DNA of 64,000 nucleotides from NCBI GenBank assembly GCA_001662425.1, contig BDDC01000355.1, forward strand, positions 1 to 64,000. Direction: 5' to 3'. Position 1 is the stretch's first letter, and each line of letters opens with the position of its first letter. The DNA comes from Chlamydomonas sphaeroides. Taxonomy: Eukaryota; Chlorophyta; Chlorophyceae; Chlamydomonadales; Chlamydomonadaceae. Position numbers and translations under genes: made by a program. Positions 12,880 through 26,078 of this stretch are shown piece after piece. The notes beneath the pieces were generated by a model. It worked only from the letters and a program-made list of their open reading frames with translations, did not search any database and had not been told where the DNA came from.

Positions 12880-15800
12880 ATGCTGCCCATGCGTCAGCTG
12901 CTCCTCCTAGCAGCCCTGTGGGCCCTGTTATCACCAACTGCTGTGGCGAGCTCCTCCAGCACCGGCCCTCATCTTGAGAACATGAGTGACGTCGAGGAGC
13001 ACCTGGCGTGGACGTTCTGTAAGCCCGCATGGCAAGCGCGCTGGTCCATCCCAAACGCGGCACGCCGCCGAAACCCATCCTCACCCTCACCCCGGGTTTC
13101 CCTCACTTGCCCCCAGGGAACTATGCCGTCGACGAGCGCGTCACCCCGCTGCCCCAGTCCAGCAGCAGCGCGGGGGGTCCGCGCGCGGCCCCCGGCTACC
13201 GCTTTCTGATGGGCCTGGCGGAGCGGCTGTCGGGGATGAGCTATGGGGGCGGACCCGCGGCCCGGCTGCGGGGGCTGCTGGAGCGAGTGCGGGCAGGTGG
13301 GGGCCGCGGCGTGCAGATGGCCGTGATACACATGAGCCTACCGTCGGATGAGGGCAAGGGCGGGGCAGGGTGTCAACAACCTGGGCCCCCCGCCTTGTGT
13401 GTGGGGGGAGGGGTTGGGAAGCGGGGCGTGTGCGCCTACTGCACGCCCGGAAGCTCCCGATGGCACACGCCCTAAAGCGTACATCCTGGGGATGAGGTCA
13501 GGGCCGGTGGGCGGGGAGCCGCGCGTGTCGCAGCTCTGAAGGGGTCTGGGAAGGCCGGGCGCACGGCCGAGCAGCGACCTGGTCTGGCTCAGCTCGAGAG
13601 GCAGGTACGGGTTTGCAGCGGGCACGGCGTGGGCGGTCACCGTGCGGTATGGACCATTGAAAGCTAGCCTCTATATCCCTTTCTGTCCCGTACCTGACGC
13701 TCCTTCGCCACAAGCTCCTGTGCCTTACACCCGGGGCCCCCGCAGGCGAGCCCATACGCGTCACGGCGCTGGGCGGCTCGATCACCGTAGGACAGGGGAC
13801 TGGCAGCAACCCCTACGCAGCCACGTACGGAGCGCAGGCAAGGGTTGTGATGTGAGCAGGGTTGCATTACCATGTAGGAGCAAGCCCGACCTCCACAGCT
13901 TCTTCCTTTGCCGCCTCAACCCCAACCCCGCGCCGCCTGCGGTCCGCCCCGCCCTCACCCTGCCGCCCGCAGTTTGTCCGCTGGCTGAACGCGGCGTTCC
14001 CTCCCCGCGCCCCTCTCAGCAGCAAGGTCGACCCCCCCAAACACAGCCGTTCCGGTGCCTCGCACTCGAGCCACCGCCGCAGCCTCGCGGCCGCGATCAA
14101 CGGCAGCGATGCCGGGCTGGGCGGCGGCGGTGAGAGCCGCAACGAGGGCGGGCAGGCGGACACGACAGCTGGGGTCGCTGCGGCCATCGAGGCCCAGGCG
14201 GCTGCACAGGGGCACGGGGAGGAGGGCTCTTGCCGCGACGGCTGCGGCGGCGTGTCGCTTGAGGCCCTGATGGACAGCATATGGTCAGAGGAGGCAGGGC
14301 AGGAGGGGTCGCCCGCTGGGGCCAGCAGCTGGCGGCGGCGGCGCGGCCGGCGGCGGCAACTGGGCGAGTCGGCGGCCGCGGCGGAGCCTGCTGCGGGAGG
14401 TCCGCCGCCGCCAGCGGGCAACGTGCATGAGTTTTACAACGGGGCCATGCCGGGTGGGTGCTGGTGGGATGGTTGCGGGGGACGGAGCGGGCGGGTGCAT
14501 GCCAGACGACGGGGCGTGTTGGCTTCACAGCGCACGAGCTCGCATCAGCGCGATGCAGGGGTGGCGCCGCGGGGCAGAGGTCGTGCGGGCTCTGACCCCT
14601 ATGCTGCATGCAGGCTTCAGGGTGCTGGGGCCGCACCCCGGGGGGCGCCTGGCCGCGCGAGGGGTCCCACCTGCTTCCCTCCCCGCGCCCCTGAAACCAA
14701 CACTCGTCGCTTCTCCCCCTCTTCCGCGCCTCTCCCCTCTCCCCGCCCCAAGGCACGATGTCGGGCTACGTGTCGTCCTGCCTGGAGCACCACCTGGGCC
14801 CGGCCCCGCTGCCGGACCTCATCTTCCTGGAGTTCGCCGTCAACGACACTCCGAGGCCCCTCAAGGAGTTCCTGGTGGGTGCGACCTACCATTGATCACG
14901 GCTGATGCTTGGCTGAGCTCTCAATCGCCACCAGCACCGCCTCGCCCCTACCTGGGCAGCACCGCCTGGCGCCCTGCGCTCTTCCCCTGAGCCCGGCCCC
15001 TGCCCCACCGCCCTCCCCTCCCGCCCTGCCCCTTCAGTCCCCCGAGAGGCGAGCGTTTGAGCGTCTCATCCGAAAGGTGGGCGGGCGGGCGGGGCATCAG
15101 GGTGACAGTGAAGGCCCGGTGTGTGGCGTAGGGCCTAACAGCAGCCAGGGGCTGGCGGGGTGCATAGGGACCCAGGACGTGCGCAGTCCCGGATAGGGTC
15201 CTCAGACCTCGAGAACGTCATGGTTGACCGTGGCCATCTACACCCTCCAGTCCCTCACTGCGCCGCCCACCCCTATCCCTCGCGCCGGCGGCTCACGCCC
15301 AGCTGCGTGCGCTGCCCAGCCGTCCGTGCCTCATCTCCTTCATCCGACGCACCTCCCCACCCCCTTCCCTCCCCGCTTGCCCCACCCGGGCCCCCTCAAC
15401 GCCCACCCTCTGCCCCCACCTCCCGCGCCCTTTCCCCCGCCAGCTGCTGGCGCTGCCCAACAAGCCCGCGGTGGTGATGCTGCACATGATCTCCCCCTTC
15501 CACCTGACCAGCGCCGGCCAGTGAGCGGGGCTGCCGTGTCTGTCCGCACCCCCGGTTGTCGGCCGGCGGGCGCATGCGCACCCTGGTGCTGGCACACGCA
15601 TCCAGCAGAAGGGGCGGCCGACAGGACAGCGGGCACGTTTGCGAGGGGCCTGTGCGACATGCCTCTGGGCCGCATGCCGCGCGGCCGCTGCCAGGGCTCA
15701 CATACGGACGGACCCCGCGGCCCTTCCCTGACTGCCGCGCAGTATCTGGGGCACCGCCGAGCGCGACTTTGACATGCTCGCGTCATACTACGGCCTGCCA

Positions 15801-18800
15801 TCGGTGAGTCGCGGCACGGGCCTTGCTGCTCTTGCTGGCCCGCCGACACACGTGTCCGGCACAGCTGGTGTCGACTCCGTGCAGTCTCATGGCGTGATCA
15901 CGATTGCTGCGTGTTGCAGCCGCCGCGCACCCCTAAAGCCCAAAGACCAGGCCCTGCGTTCCTCCCAGCCCAGCAGGCTACCCAGCGGCATGCTCCCTCC
16001 CGCCGCGCAGGTCAGCTTCCGGTCCGCGTTCCTGCCCGCCATCCCCTCGGCCGCGGCCGCCGCCCGCGCCGCCGGCGAGGCCGCGGCCTCGGCTGCCAAG
16101 GCCGCGTCCAAGGCCGGCCGCAACGCCACCGAGGCCTTCGCGGCAGTTCTGGACAAGCTGCTGCCCGGCAGCCCCGCGGTGGTGTCCATGCCGTCCATCT
16201 TCAACTCGGACCCGCTCCACCCGGGCCGGGGAGGGCACGTGGTGGCGACCGAGCTGCTCATCACTCTCATGATGGTGAGGACCTGGGGGGGGGGACTGTG
16301 GATGCGCGGCATGCGACACACGTTGCTGGGCCACTCGCACGTGCGGCTTGGGGAGCGCGGTGTCGTACCACTGGGGGTCCGTGGCATGCGACACGGCGGC
16401 ACGCGCGCTGTGGGGAGCGCGGTGTCGTGCCATCTTGCCGCGCATCAAGAACGAAATGTGCCGTACTACTCGGACGAGCAACAATCCGTTGCGCACGCTC
16501 GCGCCTGCCCCTCAGGACACGATTGCGTCCAACGACCGCTTCCGAGCCCTGGCGCCGGCCTTGGGCGCTGGGGGAAGCAGCGACAAGGCCGGCGGCTCGC
16601 CCGAGGCCGCGGAGGCAGCGGCGGCGGCGGGGCTAGCGACCCTGGTGCCGCTGTTGGGGCCCACAGAGTGGGCCACGGCAGCGGCCCAGAAGCCGGACTC
16701 GAGCTCATATGTGCCCTTCTCGAGTGCCGATCCTCTCGCGGTGTGGCTGGCTGCGCTGTCGCGCCGGCCGATGCCCGAGCCCCTGTCCCCCGGCAACTAC
16801 GGTGGCGGCTTCGGCACGTGCTACGTGAACAAGCTGCTGCCGGTGCGTTCTTGGCATGGATACGTTGCAATTCAATTCACAATGCAAATTATATGAACAT
16901 TACGTGTGATGATGTGTAAACAAGATGCTGCTGCCGGTGAGCGAGCGGTTGGGTAGGGCAGCGATGGGGAGGCGGCAGCGTGCGCTGTGGGTGTTGTGCT
17001 TGCCGTGTGCGTGCGCGCGGCGCGCATTGTGGTGCAAGAGCACCATGGCGTAAGCGTCATGGGCTCTTCGATGCTTAAAGTGCAACGATGCTGAGGTAAA
17101 CTCGGATGCACTTCAACCGCCCCCTGCACCCCAGCGGCAAACCTTTTCTTTATCTTGGCCAACACAATTGAGGCCGGTGCCCTGGTCCCATCCCTCCGCA
17201 GCTCATCGTGCAGTCCCCCGCCTCGGGCTGGACTTGGACCGACGAGGGCCGCGGCAAGTGGGGCTGGGTGGCGACGGAGGCGGGGCGCAGCATCCGAGTC
17301 AAGGTGAGGGGCGGGGCGGGCAGGGCCGGACACCGGGGGCCTTGATTTATTAGATTTAGGCAAGAGCAGCGGAAGGGGTTTGGGTCCGTGAGGTGAAGCA
17401 AGGAGGTATGCCATGGGGCTTCCGTGCTTGCCCGTTTCGCAAATGCACACCAGATACTCCACGTTACGCTTGGCCTCCAACTTCCATCTCTTTGACCCCT
17501 CCCTCCCGCGGCTCAGATCAACACAAAGCTCAACAGCGGAACCACCGCCGCCTCGTCCTCCAAGTCCTCGGGCTCCTCTGACTCCTCTGATTCCTCCAAG
17601 ATTGAGCGGAAAGACACGATCGTAGTCTCGGTGCGTAGAGGCGCCCACGGAAGGGACCATAGATAGAGCATTACGGCGTGATAGGGTGGCATCGATAACT
17701 ACCTTGATGGGGGGGCATGGGTCGTTCCTCTTGCCAGTACACACACCACGCCATCTCCGCCTCGACACCAAGTCACGCACCCAGAGCTCTGTGACGAGCA
17801 GCGGCGGGTCAAGCAAGCGTGTGTGCCTTGCACCCCAACCAACCGGTCCAGCATCCACCTTCCCCTTCTTTCCCTTCCTGCAGGTGGCGTACCTGGAGAG
17901 CTATGCGGGCATGGGCCGCGCCAAGGTGCTGTGTGAGAGCGGCTGCAAATGCAAGGAGCAGGTGCGCCGCGGGATGGCTGCGATGAGGTGAGCCCTCTCT
18001 TTGGAAACCGTGCCGGCAAGCCCTCCTGTCACCCCGCCCCTTCCCGCAGACCATCGACGCCCTCAACACCAAGCGCCGTGTCTCCGTCACCAACACGTTC
18101 CCGGTCTCGGTGAGCTCGGTCGTACGGCACTTCATACGGCAACGCGTAACCAGGCTGTACGGCAGCCCTATGTCAAGCCGCCAGCAGAGGGCGCCTCACG
18201 CCTACAGGCGGCCTGAGCATGCCGCCGACTGCCGACCGCCGGCCTGCCCTGCTGCCTTTTATGCCCGCCGCCGGGCCGGCCCTCGCTCGCCTCCTTGACC
18301 TAGCGGCCCCCTCCCCACCCCGCTTCCCCTCCTCCAGGTGACCCAGAGCTCGTCCTGCCTGATGCGCATCACCACCATCGGGGCCAGCCCATCGGCGCCG
18401 CCTGAAAACCGCAAACCAAGCTCCTCGTCCTCGTCCTCCTCCTCCAAGAAGAGCCCGCCCCCTGGGGCCAACCCCACGCCGCCGCCGCCCCCCGGCTACT
18501 GGGCCAAATTCAAGCTCATGGGCATCGTGGTGAGCCATCATGCGTTTATATTACCTGGCCAAGTTTTAACACGCATTTGTTGTGGTCAGTCGTGATGTTT
18601 TGACATGTTTCATGTACGCCATGTATGGCACGGTTTATCCGGAGCGCAGTTTGGCCTAGGGCCCCTCCCCCGCCGCCGCGCCATGCCGGGGGCCGACGGG
18701 TTCCCCAGCCAGCGTCGCCGCAGGGCCACGGGCCCATGGGGAGCCATTCGAGCGAAGGCATCGCACAGGGATGGGCAATGCGGATTTGGGGTCCCGGCCG

Positions 18801-19074
18801 ACACGAGGAGGGGGCCCGGCTACCCGACCATCGCACCACGAGAGGGATGGGCATGCAAGGGGCCGCCACACGACGTCGTCATCGCACCGCACAGAATGCG
18901 TACATATTGCCCTACCTCATCCCTTTCCTCCCTTTCGCTTCCCTTCCGTCCATACGGCAGGTTGGCGAGGAGCTGGGCGCGTCCAGCGGCACCGTGAGCT
19001 TCCTGCGGGGCTCCACGTTCGGGTCGGAGGAGGATGAGGAGGGCGAGGGCGGGAGCGGGGAGGCCGAGCGATGA
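12880..19074 (+). CDS. Secreted SGNH/GDSL-type hydrolase
   Basis: Sixteen exons in continuous phase encode 813 residues. The N-terminus is a signal peptide (MLPMRQLLLLAALWALL). Block I is TALGGSITVGQG with the predicted nucleophile Ser118. Block III is FLEFAVND with Asn328. Block V is SDPLHPGRGGH with Asp464 and His467. This is the expected catalytic layout of the SGNH/GDSL esterase superfamily. A low-complexity insert of about 120 residues (exon 4) separates blocks I and III, and a C-terminal region of about 350 residues with Ser- and Pro-rich patches follows the catalytic domain. Substrate is unknown; an ester of a wall polysaccharide or lipid is plausible. Exons: 12880-13018, 13117-13296, 13746-13837, 13973-14453, 14753-14874, 15038-15076, 15444-15520, 15743-15803, 16011-16274, 16516-16842, 17202-17303, 17517-17630, 17884-17961, 18050-18109, 18338-18529, 18961-19074. 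Intron 3 begins with GC. Confidence 0.85.
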
Positions 19075-21005
19075 GGCGGTTGGTTTTATTGCTGAGTGTC
19101 TGGGTTGCAGTGCGAGCGCGGAAGGATTGGGGGACATGGTAGGTACGGCACCGCGCCGAAGAGGTGCGGGCCGTAGGTTTGCCTAGCGTGGGTGTAGGAG
19201 TGCGTTGAGGAGGGAGGTTGTTGGCGGCCTTGATACGAATGTTGGACGTTAAGCCCGTGCGTTGAGCCCGTGCGTTGATGATGGCTGCTGGTCGTGGGAA
19301 TGCGGTGGCAGCGAGCCCAGGTCGAGTATGTCGGCAGTGCTCTCCTAGCTGGCGTGCCGTTTGGTTGCTGCAGCAGGGCACATACACGGCACCAGGTGTG
19401 GGCCATACTTGGCGCTAGAGTCGGGGACGTAGCAGAAGTTGTGCTCGAGTTGTGCCCAGCAGAGATAGCAGCTAGGTAGCGGCCTGGTGAGGTTGGACGT
19501 TGGAGCTGGGTTGCTGGTTGCAGGAGGCGGCGTTAGCTGGGTACGGCACCGCGCCGAACAGGGATAGCAGCTGGGTAGCGCCTGGTGAGGTTTGACGTTG
19601 GAGCTGGCTGGGTTGCTGATTGCAGCAGGCGGCATTGCACGAGCTGGCTGGCAGGTGCAAGCCCTAGGTCATACATAGAGGGTAGCCGTTGGCAGGCTGG
19701 TGTGACAGGTGAGCAAAAACGCGGCTGCGATTGGAAACCCTGCTTGTTGATGGGGAGCCGGACCAACTCATCTGCTGTCAGGTGTGCCAGTGCTTGCCGC
19801 AGCAGGGCACAGCGGCTGCAGCAGGCGGCGACCATCCAGGTTCACCGCCGGGAAGCATTGCATGCAGGCGAATTCCCGCGTGACATGCAAGACCGTGCGC
19901 CACTGCGCCCTTGCTTGTCTCAGTCCGTTTACGCTGCATGCGCCCTCTTCTTGCGACTCACATACGGCGCACGGCGGCCACCCGCACCCGGCACGCCTGC
20001 ATGCTGCCTGCGGCCGTGGTCGGGCGGCATACGTCAGCGCTCCTGGCGGCTGGCAGCTACGGTACGGTCTTCACTCGCCGCACCCGGTTTATTTCACCTG
20101 CCGCGCGCAGGCATGGCCCGCACTGCACACCAGCCGACTCAGCAGCCCAGGCGCCGGGCTGCTGACCAGCCACTGCACCCGCCGCCAGCGGATTGATGAT
20201 GCGGCGTGCACCAACCTACCGCCCGTCACGAAGTGCGCATGTCCGCACACGGCCAGCGCCATGCAGTCCAGCGGTGGCGCGAGGGGGCCACAGGACGTCC
20301 CTACCTGGCGTGGTACGACCACCAGCCGGCAACAGGAAACCCCTGGCGCCTGACCGACTCTGCCTGCCTGCCATGCCTGGCGCTGCCGCGGCGAGCGGAG
20401 GGTGCGCTGGGGCGCGGAGTTCTGCGGGGGCGCCGGTGGCGTGAAGGGGGTAGGTGCGCAGGGGTGCGAAGCGCATGTAGTTCCGAATGAAGGTTGCTTG
20501 CGTGCTGTCGTGGTGCTCGATTGCTGGGCGGGCTTCCTGGCGTCCTGGGCTGGGCCGGGCCGGATGAATCATGCACGCCAGGCAAGACGCGCCCCCATGA
20601 CAGCCGCCAAGCAACACGCCCCCGGCGAGGGCCCTTACCCACCAGCAGCTCTGCCTGCGATTGCCGCCTGCTGCGTGCGCTGTGCGCCCTGCCTCACACG
20701 CCCCTTACGCCCCCCACATGGTCTCTGATGAACGAGCCCCTCAGGCACTCTGCTGCCCAAGCTGCTGGCCCTAGCCGGTCTGCGCACTGCGCCCGACCTC
20801 CGGCCCTGCCCCGCCGCTCTAGACGGCCGCTATAATTGCGTTCGTTGATACAGATGTTCATGATTGGCACGCTGTCAAAATTGCGCCAGGCACCACCGCG
20901 CGCTGCCACCAGCACTAGCTAGGCGCACGGCACCGCCTCTGCCCTCATTAACAGGTGCCGCACTAAGCGGCACACCAACTGGACCCCTTGTTGAAGGGTG
21001 CCGCA
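19075..21005. other. Repeat-bearing intergenic region
   Basis: This 1.9 kb lies between the convergent ends of the SGNH hydrolase (+) and the GT77-like gene (-). It contains a tandem repeat of about 99 bases (listed separately), a short GCCCGTGCGTTGA duplication near 19,253-19,280, and several low-complexity open frames on both strands. None of these has recognisable domains or convincing splice pairs. Confidence 0.5.
19461..19640. repeat. Imperfect tandem repeat, about 99-base unit
   Basis: Two adjacent copies start at 19,461 and 19,560. Both carry the order GATAGCAGCT, GGTAGCG, CCTGGTGAGG, GACGTTGGAGCTG, GGGTTGCTG, with a few substitutions and small indels. A related TACGGCACCGCGCCGAA block also appears alone near 19,143. 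Confidence 0.8.
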
Positions 21006-24000
21006 CTAGCTAGGCGGCATGCCGCCTCGGCTGCCCTGCTTGCTGGGGGCGCTCTCCACGCGCGGCAGCCTCTTGTTGATAAAGGCGGTGCGGTTGTGCA
21101 CCACGCCCTCCAGCAGGTTGGACATGACGAGCTCCTTGCGCTTCGTGTCGCCGCTGCACGGAAAGTGGTGCAGGATCCAGGACGTCCAGTGCTCCGGGCC
21201 GCACTCCTGACCCGGAAGGAAGGGGTGGGTGCCGCCGGGCTTGCCTGCCGGGTAGGGTTGCCCATCTCGTTAGGTAAATTGAGTTTACTGTATATGTCAC
21301 ATCTACATAGATCATATACATGGTAACTTGTAAGTTGTGCTTAGACGTTTCGCAAGAAAGCTACAGGTGGGGGCACGCACAGTGCGGCACGTCGAGGTCT
21401 CACTCGGGGCGCAAGGGGGGCCCAAGTAAGGGAGTGCACAAGCAGCATCCGTCCGCCGGACGTACCCAGCTTGTCCGGGGTCATGTCGGCGGGGCCAAAG
21501 GTGCAGCCGCAGCGCTCGTGGCAGCCCGACTGGAACAGATTGGGGTCCAGCGTTTGCCAACGCAGGCTGTATTGCTTGCCGCAGGTAAACATGATGACGT
21601 GATAGGTGTCCTGCGGTGCGGTGGCGGCGGGCAGCTGTGGCGGCGGCACTGCGGCATTGCGCCAGTGATGAAAGTCGTTTGCTTGTACTGCTGCTACGGC
21701 GGCGCGGGCTTGCTATTACGGCGCCAATTCACGGCTCTGCAGCCTTTGCTCGCCGGCTCACGGTTCATAACTGCGTGCGGCGTGCTTCCTCTTGGCGGAG
21801 GCTGCGCTACTCGTCGACGCCTACAGCTCCACGCGCCGCACGCGATGCGCATGCGCCGCATGCTGAGCGCCGCCAAGCTTGGCGGACCCGGCGCTCGCTG
21901 ACCACCCGCCCATATGCCGGGGCAGCGGCGGGTCGCGCACCTGGTCCCAGATGAGCGGCCGCTCCGGCACATCCTCGTGCATCGTCCATCCCCAGCTGTA
22001 CACGCAGCGCGTGACAGGCGCCGTGGCACGGAAGTACAGCACGCCTGCGGCATGCGTCGGAATGAAAGTAGATGCGTCAATCAAGCAGCCCGCTGCTACG
22101 TGCGTGGAGCTGCATGTCCGGAAGCAGAGGCCGAGCAAGCAGTGGCTTGGGGCTCCCTGCAATGTTACAAAGGGCATCGGTAGCCACCACGTGGGCGGTG
22201 CGGTGGTGCTGCACAAGCAGGCAGCGGCGCGCGTGTGAGGCGGTGCGGGCTGGATAGGCTGGAGTTGCATTGTGTGACATTAGTGCCGCCTGTGCAAACG
22301 TACCGATGTTCATGGGTGGCGCCTTCACGCCGGAGCTCAGGAAACCGGGGTCGTGCAGCGCCCACGTGTCGCTGAACACTATGCACCTGGGGGCGGGAGC
22401 GGTGGCTCGGGCTGAGCGCGGCGCCAGCAGGCGCCGCAGCCGCCACAGCCGCGCCCATGAAGGGTGCAGACACGCCCGGCGCCTGCGTGGGCTGCACGGG
22501 GCCCCGCCGGTGCTGCACAGCGGGCGTCCCCGTGCATGCCTCTGACCGCGCCCACGCCCTTTTCCTGTGCCGCAAACATGTCGGCGTTGTGGCCAACGAG
22601 GTAGGGCAGCGGGTCCTTCATCATGATGATGTCGGTGTCCAGGAACACCACGTCGTGGCCCGCGGAGAGGCCGTTGAGGATGTACTTGATCTTGGCAAAG
22701 CTGCGGGCCCATTAGCACAAACGTTACGATACCATATACTTCTTTTAAGTGCATAAGCTACTACATCTTGGTGAAGCCGCGGCAGGAGAGACGCTGGGAT
22801 GGGCGTGCGGCTGCGGCTGATGGCCGCATGCCCTACATGACACGACTGACTACAGGTATACACAGCCGCGGCGGGCAGCCTGGGGAAAGGGGGCCGGTCT
22901 GTAGGCAGCGCGCGGATGGGGGAGGGGCCGACGCGCCCCTTGCGCAGCTGCGGCGGGTCTGACCGCGCGCGCCGCCAAGCACATACGCACGCACCCCAGC
23001 GCGTTGAAGCCCGCCGAGTGGAAGCCAAAGGAGCCCTCCTGCAAGATGTTGTCCGTGTCGTGCACGCACTGCGGCACGGGCAGGGAGGTTTGGGGTGGGT
23101 GGGCTACCATGGGGCCTATCATGAAGCTACCATGGGGCTATCACGGGGCTAACATGGGGCTGCACAGAGGCTTGATTTGGACGAACCGGGGGCGCCACAC
23201 GGGGTCCCTACGTGCACAGCGTTGGTGCGGTACGCCGCATGAGTGCCGGCAGTGCGGTCCACACACCAGAGGGGGCCCAGGGTGCCGCGGAGGGGCCTCT
23301 CAGTCGTCGCCATCCGCGCGCCCGTCCAGGTAGGGCGCGCAGCGGGCATGGCGGCTTTCCTGTCAGGCCCAGCTGGGCTTCGAGGGCGCCTGGCGCCCGG
23401 CGCGCGGCGGGTGACAACGACGGCTGACAGACGCCGTGCCCGGCGGCTGAAAGACACCGTGCCCAGGAGCCGTCCTGGCCGTGGCGAGGCCAATGGAAGG
23501 GGTGCGCCGCCCCAAGGGAACGAACTCCCGCTGCCTTACGGTGCCAGCGTGCACCAGGCACCTACCGCCCGGCCCATGCACTCACCCGGTGGTTGAACTT
23601 GTCGCGCATGCCGGTGCAGAAGCGCGTCTCCTTCTCCGACCAGTTCACGATGGTGATGTGCGAGTCCAGGCGGTCGCCCCCGTGCCTGCCACCGCTCAGG
23701 CGGACGCGGCTCGCGCTCAGCAGGAACAACGGGACAGTGCTGGGGGTGGGGTGGGGTGGGGTGGGGTGCGATATGGGGATCAGGAGTGGGCGGCGAAAGA
23801 GGCTGACAATTGATAGGGCAATGGCTGCTGGGATGCGGAAGCAGACCGGGGCCGCAGGAAGGCCGGCCTTGATCTTCGGGGCCTACTGCGCCGGGCCCCT
23901 CCCTCGCACTGCCCGGCGGCCTGACCTGTTCAGGGCGGCCATGTTGGCCATGGCGATGATGGCCAGGCTCCGGCGGCAGCTGGCGTGGGAGATGTCCACG

Positions 24001-24182
24001 GCCGTGTCCTTGAGGGCGGCGATGAACTCGCGGGAGGGGAGGCGCATGCCATGGGTGCGGAAGTGCGCCATCGCCAATCTAATCGCCTCGTTGGGATCAC
24101 GGCCATTTCCTCGTGTGCAGCAGGCAGCGGCCAGCGCAAGCAGCAGCGCTGCCAGCGTTTGTTCTCGCCGCGACAGACGCAT
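21006..24182 (-). CDS. GT77-like nucleotide-sugar transferase
   Basis: Eight exons run from 23926-24182 (signal peptide, MRLSRREQTLAALLLALAAA) to 21006-21244. Key blocks in order are GSFGFHSAGFNALGF, then HDVVFLDTDIIMMKDPLPYL with a DTD metal/nucleotide-sugar motif at about residues 165-167, then VFSDTWALHDPGF, NIGVLYFRA, RPLIWDQ, and a Cys-rich block with TCGKQYSLRW. The layout matches GT77-type transferases, which in plants and green algae add arabinose, galactose or xylose to cell-wall glycans, including hydroxyproline-linked chains in the Golgi. The signal peptide fits a Golgi lumen location. Other exons: 23586-23685, 22995-23068, about 22550-22700, 22304-22386, 21941-22044, 21466-21610. 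The donor of exon 4 could not be fixed: no good phase-2 site is visible. The exact donor sugar cannot be read from sequence. Confidence 0.78.
23101..23161. repeat. Short minisatellite in a GT77-like gene intron
   Basis: Four to five imperfect copies of a unit close to GCTACCATGGGGCTATCA lie in the intron between exons 2 and 3 of the minus-strand GT77-like gene. Confidence 0.75.
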
Positions 24183-26078
24183 GCACGTATGTAGTTGCGG
24201 TCGCCGCGTCACTCCTACATCCCTGCTTGTTTGCAGCTGTTTTCAGATTTGCGCATTCCGAAGGGTATGCCACAAACAGGATGGCCCGCACCCGGGCTAA
24301 CGGCAATCGTTTCTACGTGCTAAGGTGCTGTAAGGAACGTAAAACGCGCATGATAGATATGCAAATCGTAGAAGGAATGCGGGAAGTGCGTAAGCTTTGC
24401 TGCAGGGGTGCCGCGACTACTGCGTGTCTAGTTGCCCTCGTTGCCCGTTCAGCATTGCGTTGCCCACGTGGCCTTCTAGTCATACTTCCCAAGTCCAAAC
24501 CCATCCCCGCCCCTCACGGCCGCCTGTAGCTTGTCAGCAATGCCCTCTCGGGGCCGTACCCCTTCGGCTCCGTCAGCTGCGTTTTGCTGCAGAGGAGATC
24601 CCCGCCCTGGTTTTCTGCCGTTCCAGCAGCCTGCTCGCACATCAGCATCCGGCTCTAATATGTAATCGTGAGGTACGGTGGCGCGGGGCTGGGATGTAAA
24701 CGCCGCAGCACGTGGCAGCGTATTGGAGCCGGCGATGATAGATGAAGGGGCAGCGGGCAGGTAGGCAGGCACGCCGGCGATGGCCTGTCGTCATCCCAGG
24801 ACCGGAGCCTCCCGCCCCGCCACCCCAACGCGCGCACCCGGCCAGCGCCTTCCCCAGCTGCGAAAAGGTGCAGCCCTCCACGTCGCGGCACGCCCGCTGG
24901 CACCGAGCTTCGTTCAGGTTACCCCTGCCGCCAACACGGCTGAGCTGGGGGCAACACGGCATCTAGACACGAGTGAGCCCACCGGCCTCGAGCAGCTGCA
25001 CTCCTGGACAGTTTAGTTGCAGCAGCGTCGCTTAACGCTGCGTGACGACACGATCATGCGACAGCTTTCACACGGTTTGTCAGGCCAGCAGGCTCGATAT
25101 TAGGACCACCGACCACTCAACCGGCACTGCTGGCTGCCTTCTGGCGCTTGGTGCTGGCTGGGCCATTGCACAGCTACCCGCGTGAGAGCGAGCACGCACG
25201 CATCAGGGTGCTCCGTGGCGTGCTTTCTCCGTCGCATCTGGCTGGCAGCACCCAATCTACCCAGTCAAGACGGAGGCCGCCATGCGGCATGATACGTATC
25301 GACACACGCATTGATTGCACGCAGCAGATAGGAGAGGCTGCAGGGGTTCGACTCTACACAGTGCCGTGAGTACCAACAATCAAGCATGTGCCGCACTAGG
25401 CGGCGGGCTAGCACCTCAGCTCCATCCCCGCACTGGAGCACCTGCACGCACCCCTGCTTGCTACGCACGGCCCACGAGTGATGTTGCTCGCTTCCTCGGC
25501 CTCCATACAAATGAAACACACAAAGTCGCGCGTACAATTCACGCGCTGCCGCAGGGCCCACCATGCCGCACGCCGGCCCCCGGCGGGGGCATGCAGTACC
25601 GTAGTCCTGCAGCCGGGCGGTAGCTGTCGGTAGCTGCAGCTAGCTGGCCGGGGCTGCTCCTCGTGTTGGAACACAGCGGGGTGGGCGCAGAAGGGCGGGC
25701 GCAGGCCTCAAGAGGGGTGCGTGGGCCCGGCAGGTGCCTGGTGTGGTGTGGTGTGGCGCAAGCAGCGGCGAGCCATGCAGCAGCGGCGACCTGCTGGCAG
25801 CTCACCAGCGCTCCCGGCAGCACCGGCTGCCGCTGCCCGACGCGGCCCGCGAGTAGTAGCCCCAGGCGGGTTGGCGCGTCCGTCATGATAGTTCATGTAC
25901 GATTCGCCGCTGTGGCTCAGCGCCAGCAGCTGCAGGCTCGCGCAGTTGCAATGAGCCAGGGGCGAAGAGTCCGGGCCGCTCCACGCTGGGCTAGCATGGG
26001 CGCCGTCGCCAGGCGGCCCTGCCGCAGCGCAGGCCGCAGCCTGGCCGCAGCCTGGCCCGCACCAAAGCCGGCGCCCGC
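24183..26078. other. Gene-poor region with exon-like fragments
   Basis: No complete gene can be built. On the minus strand three separate fragments look protein-like. Near 25,870-25,960 there is a frame containing HCNCASLQLLALSHSGESYM. Near 25,440-25,530 there is FVCFICMEAEEASN, reminiscent of the start of a RING-type zinc finger. Near 24,840-24,930 there is NEARCQRACRDVEGCTFSQL, reminiscent of a PAN/apple cysteine pattern. They could be exons of a diverged gene or remnants of dead ones. Their phases could not be joined with confidence. Confidence 0.3.

Noticed and set aside
20193..20490. Possible small gene in the intergenic region at 20.2-20.5 kb
   Set aside because: Overlapping open frames on both strands, no splice pairs, no conserved pattern.
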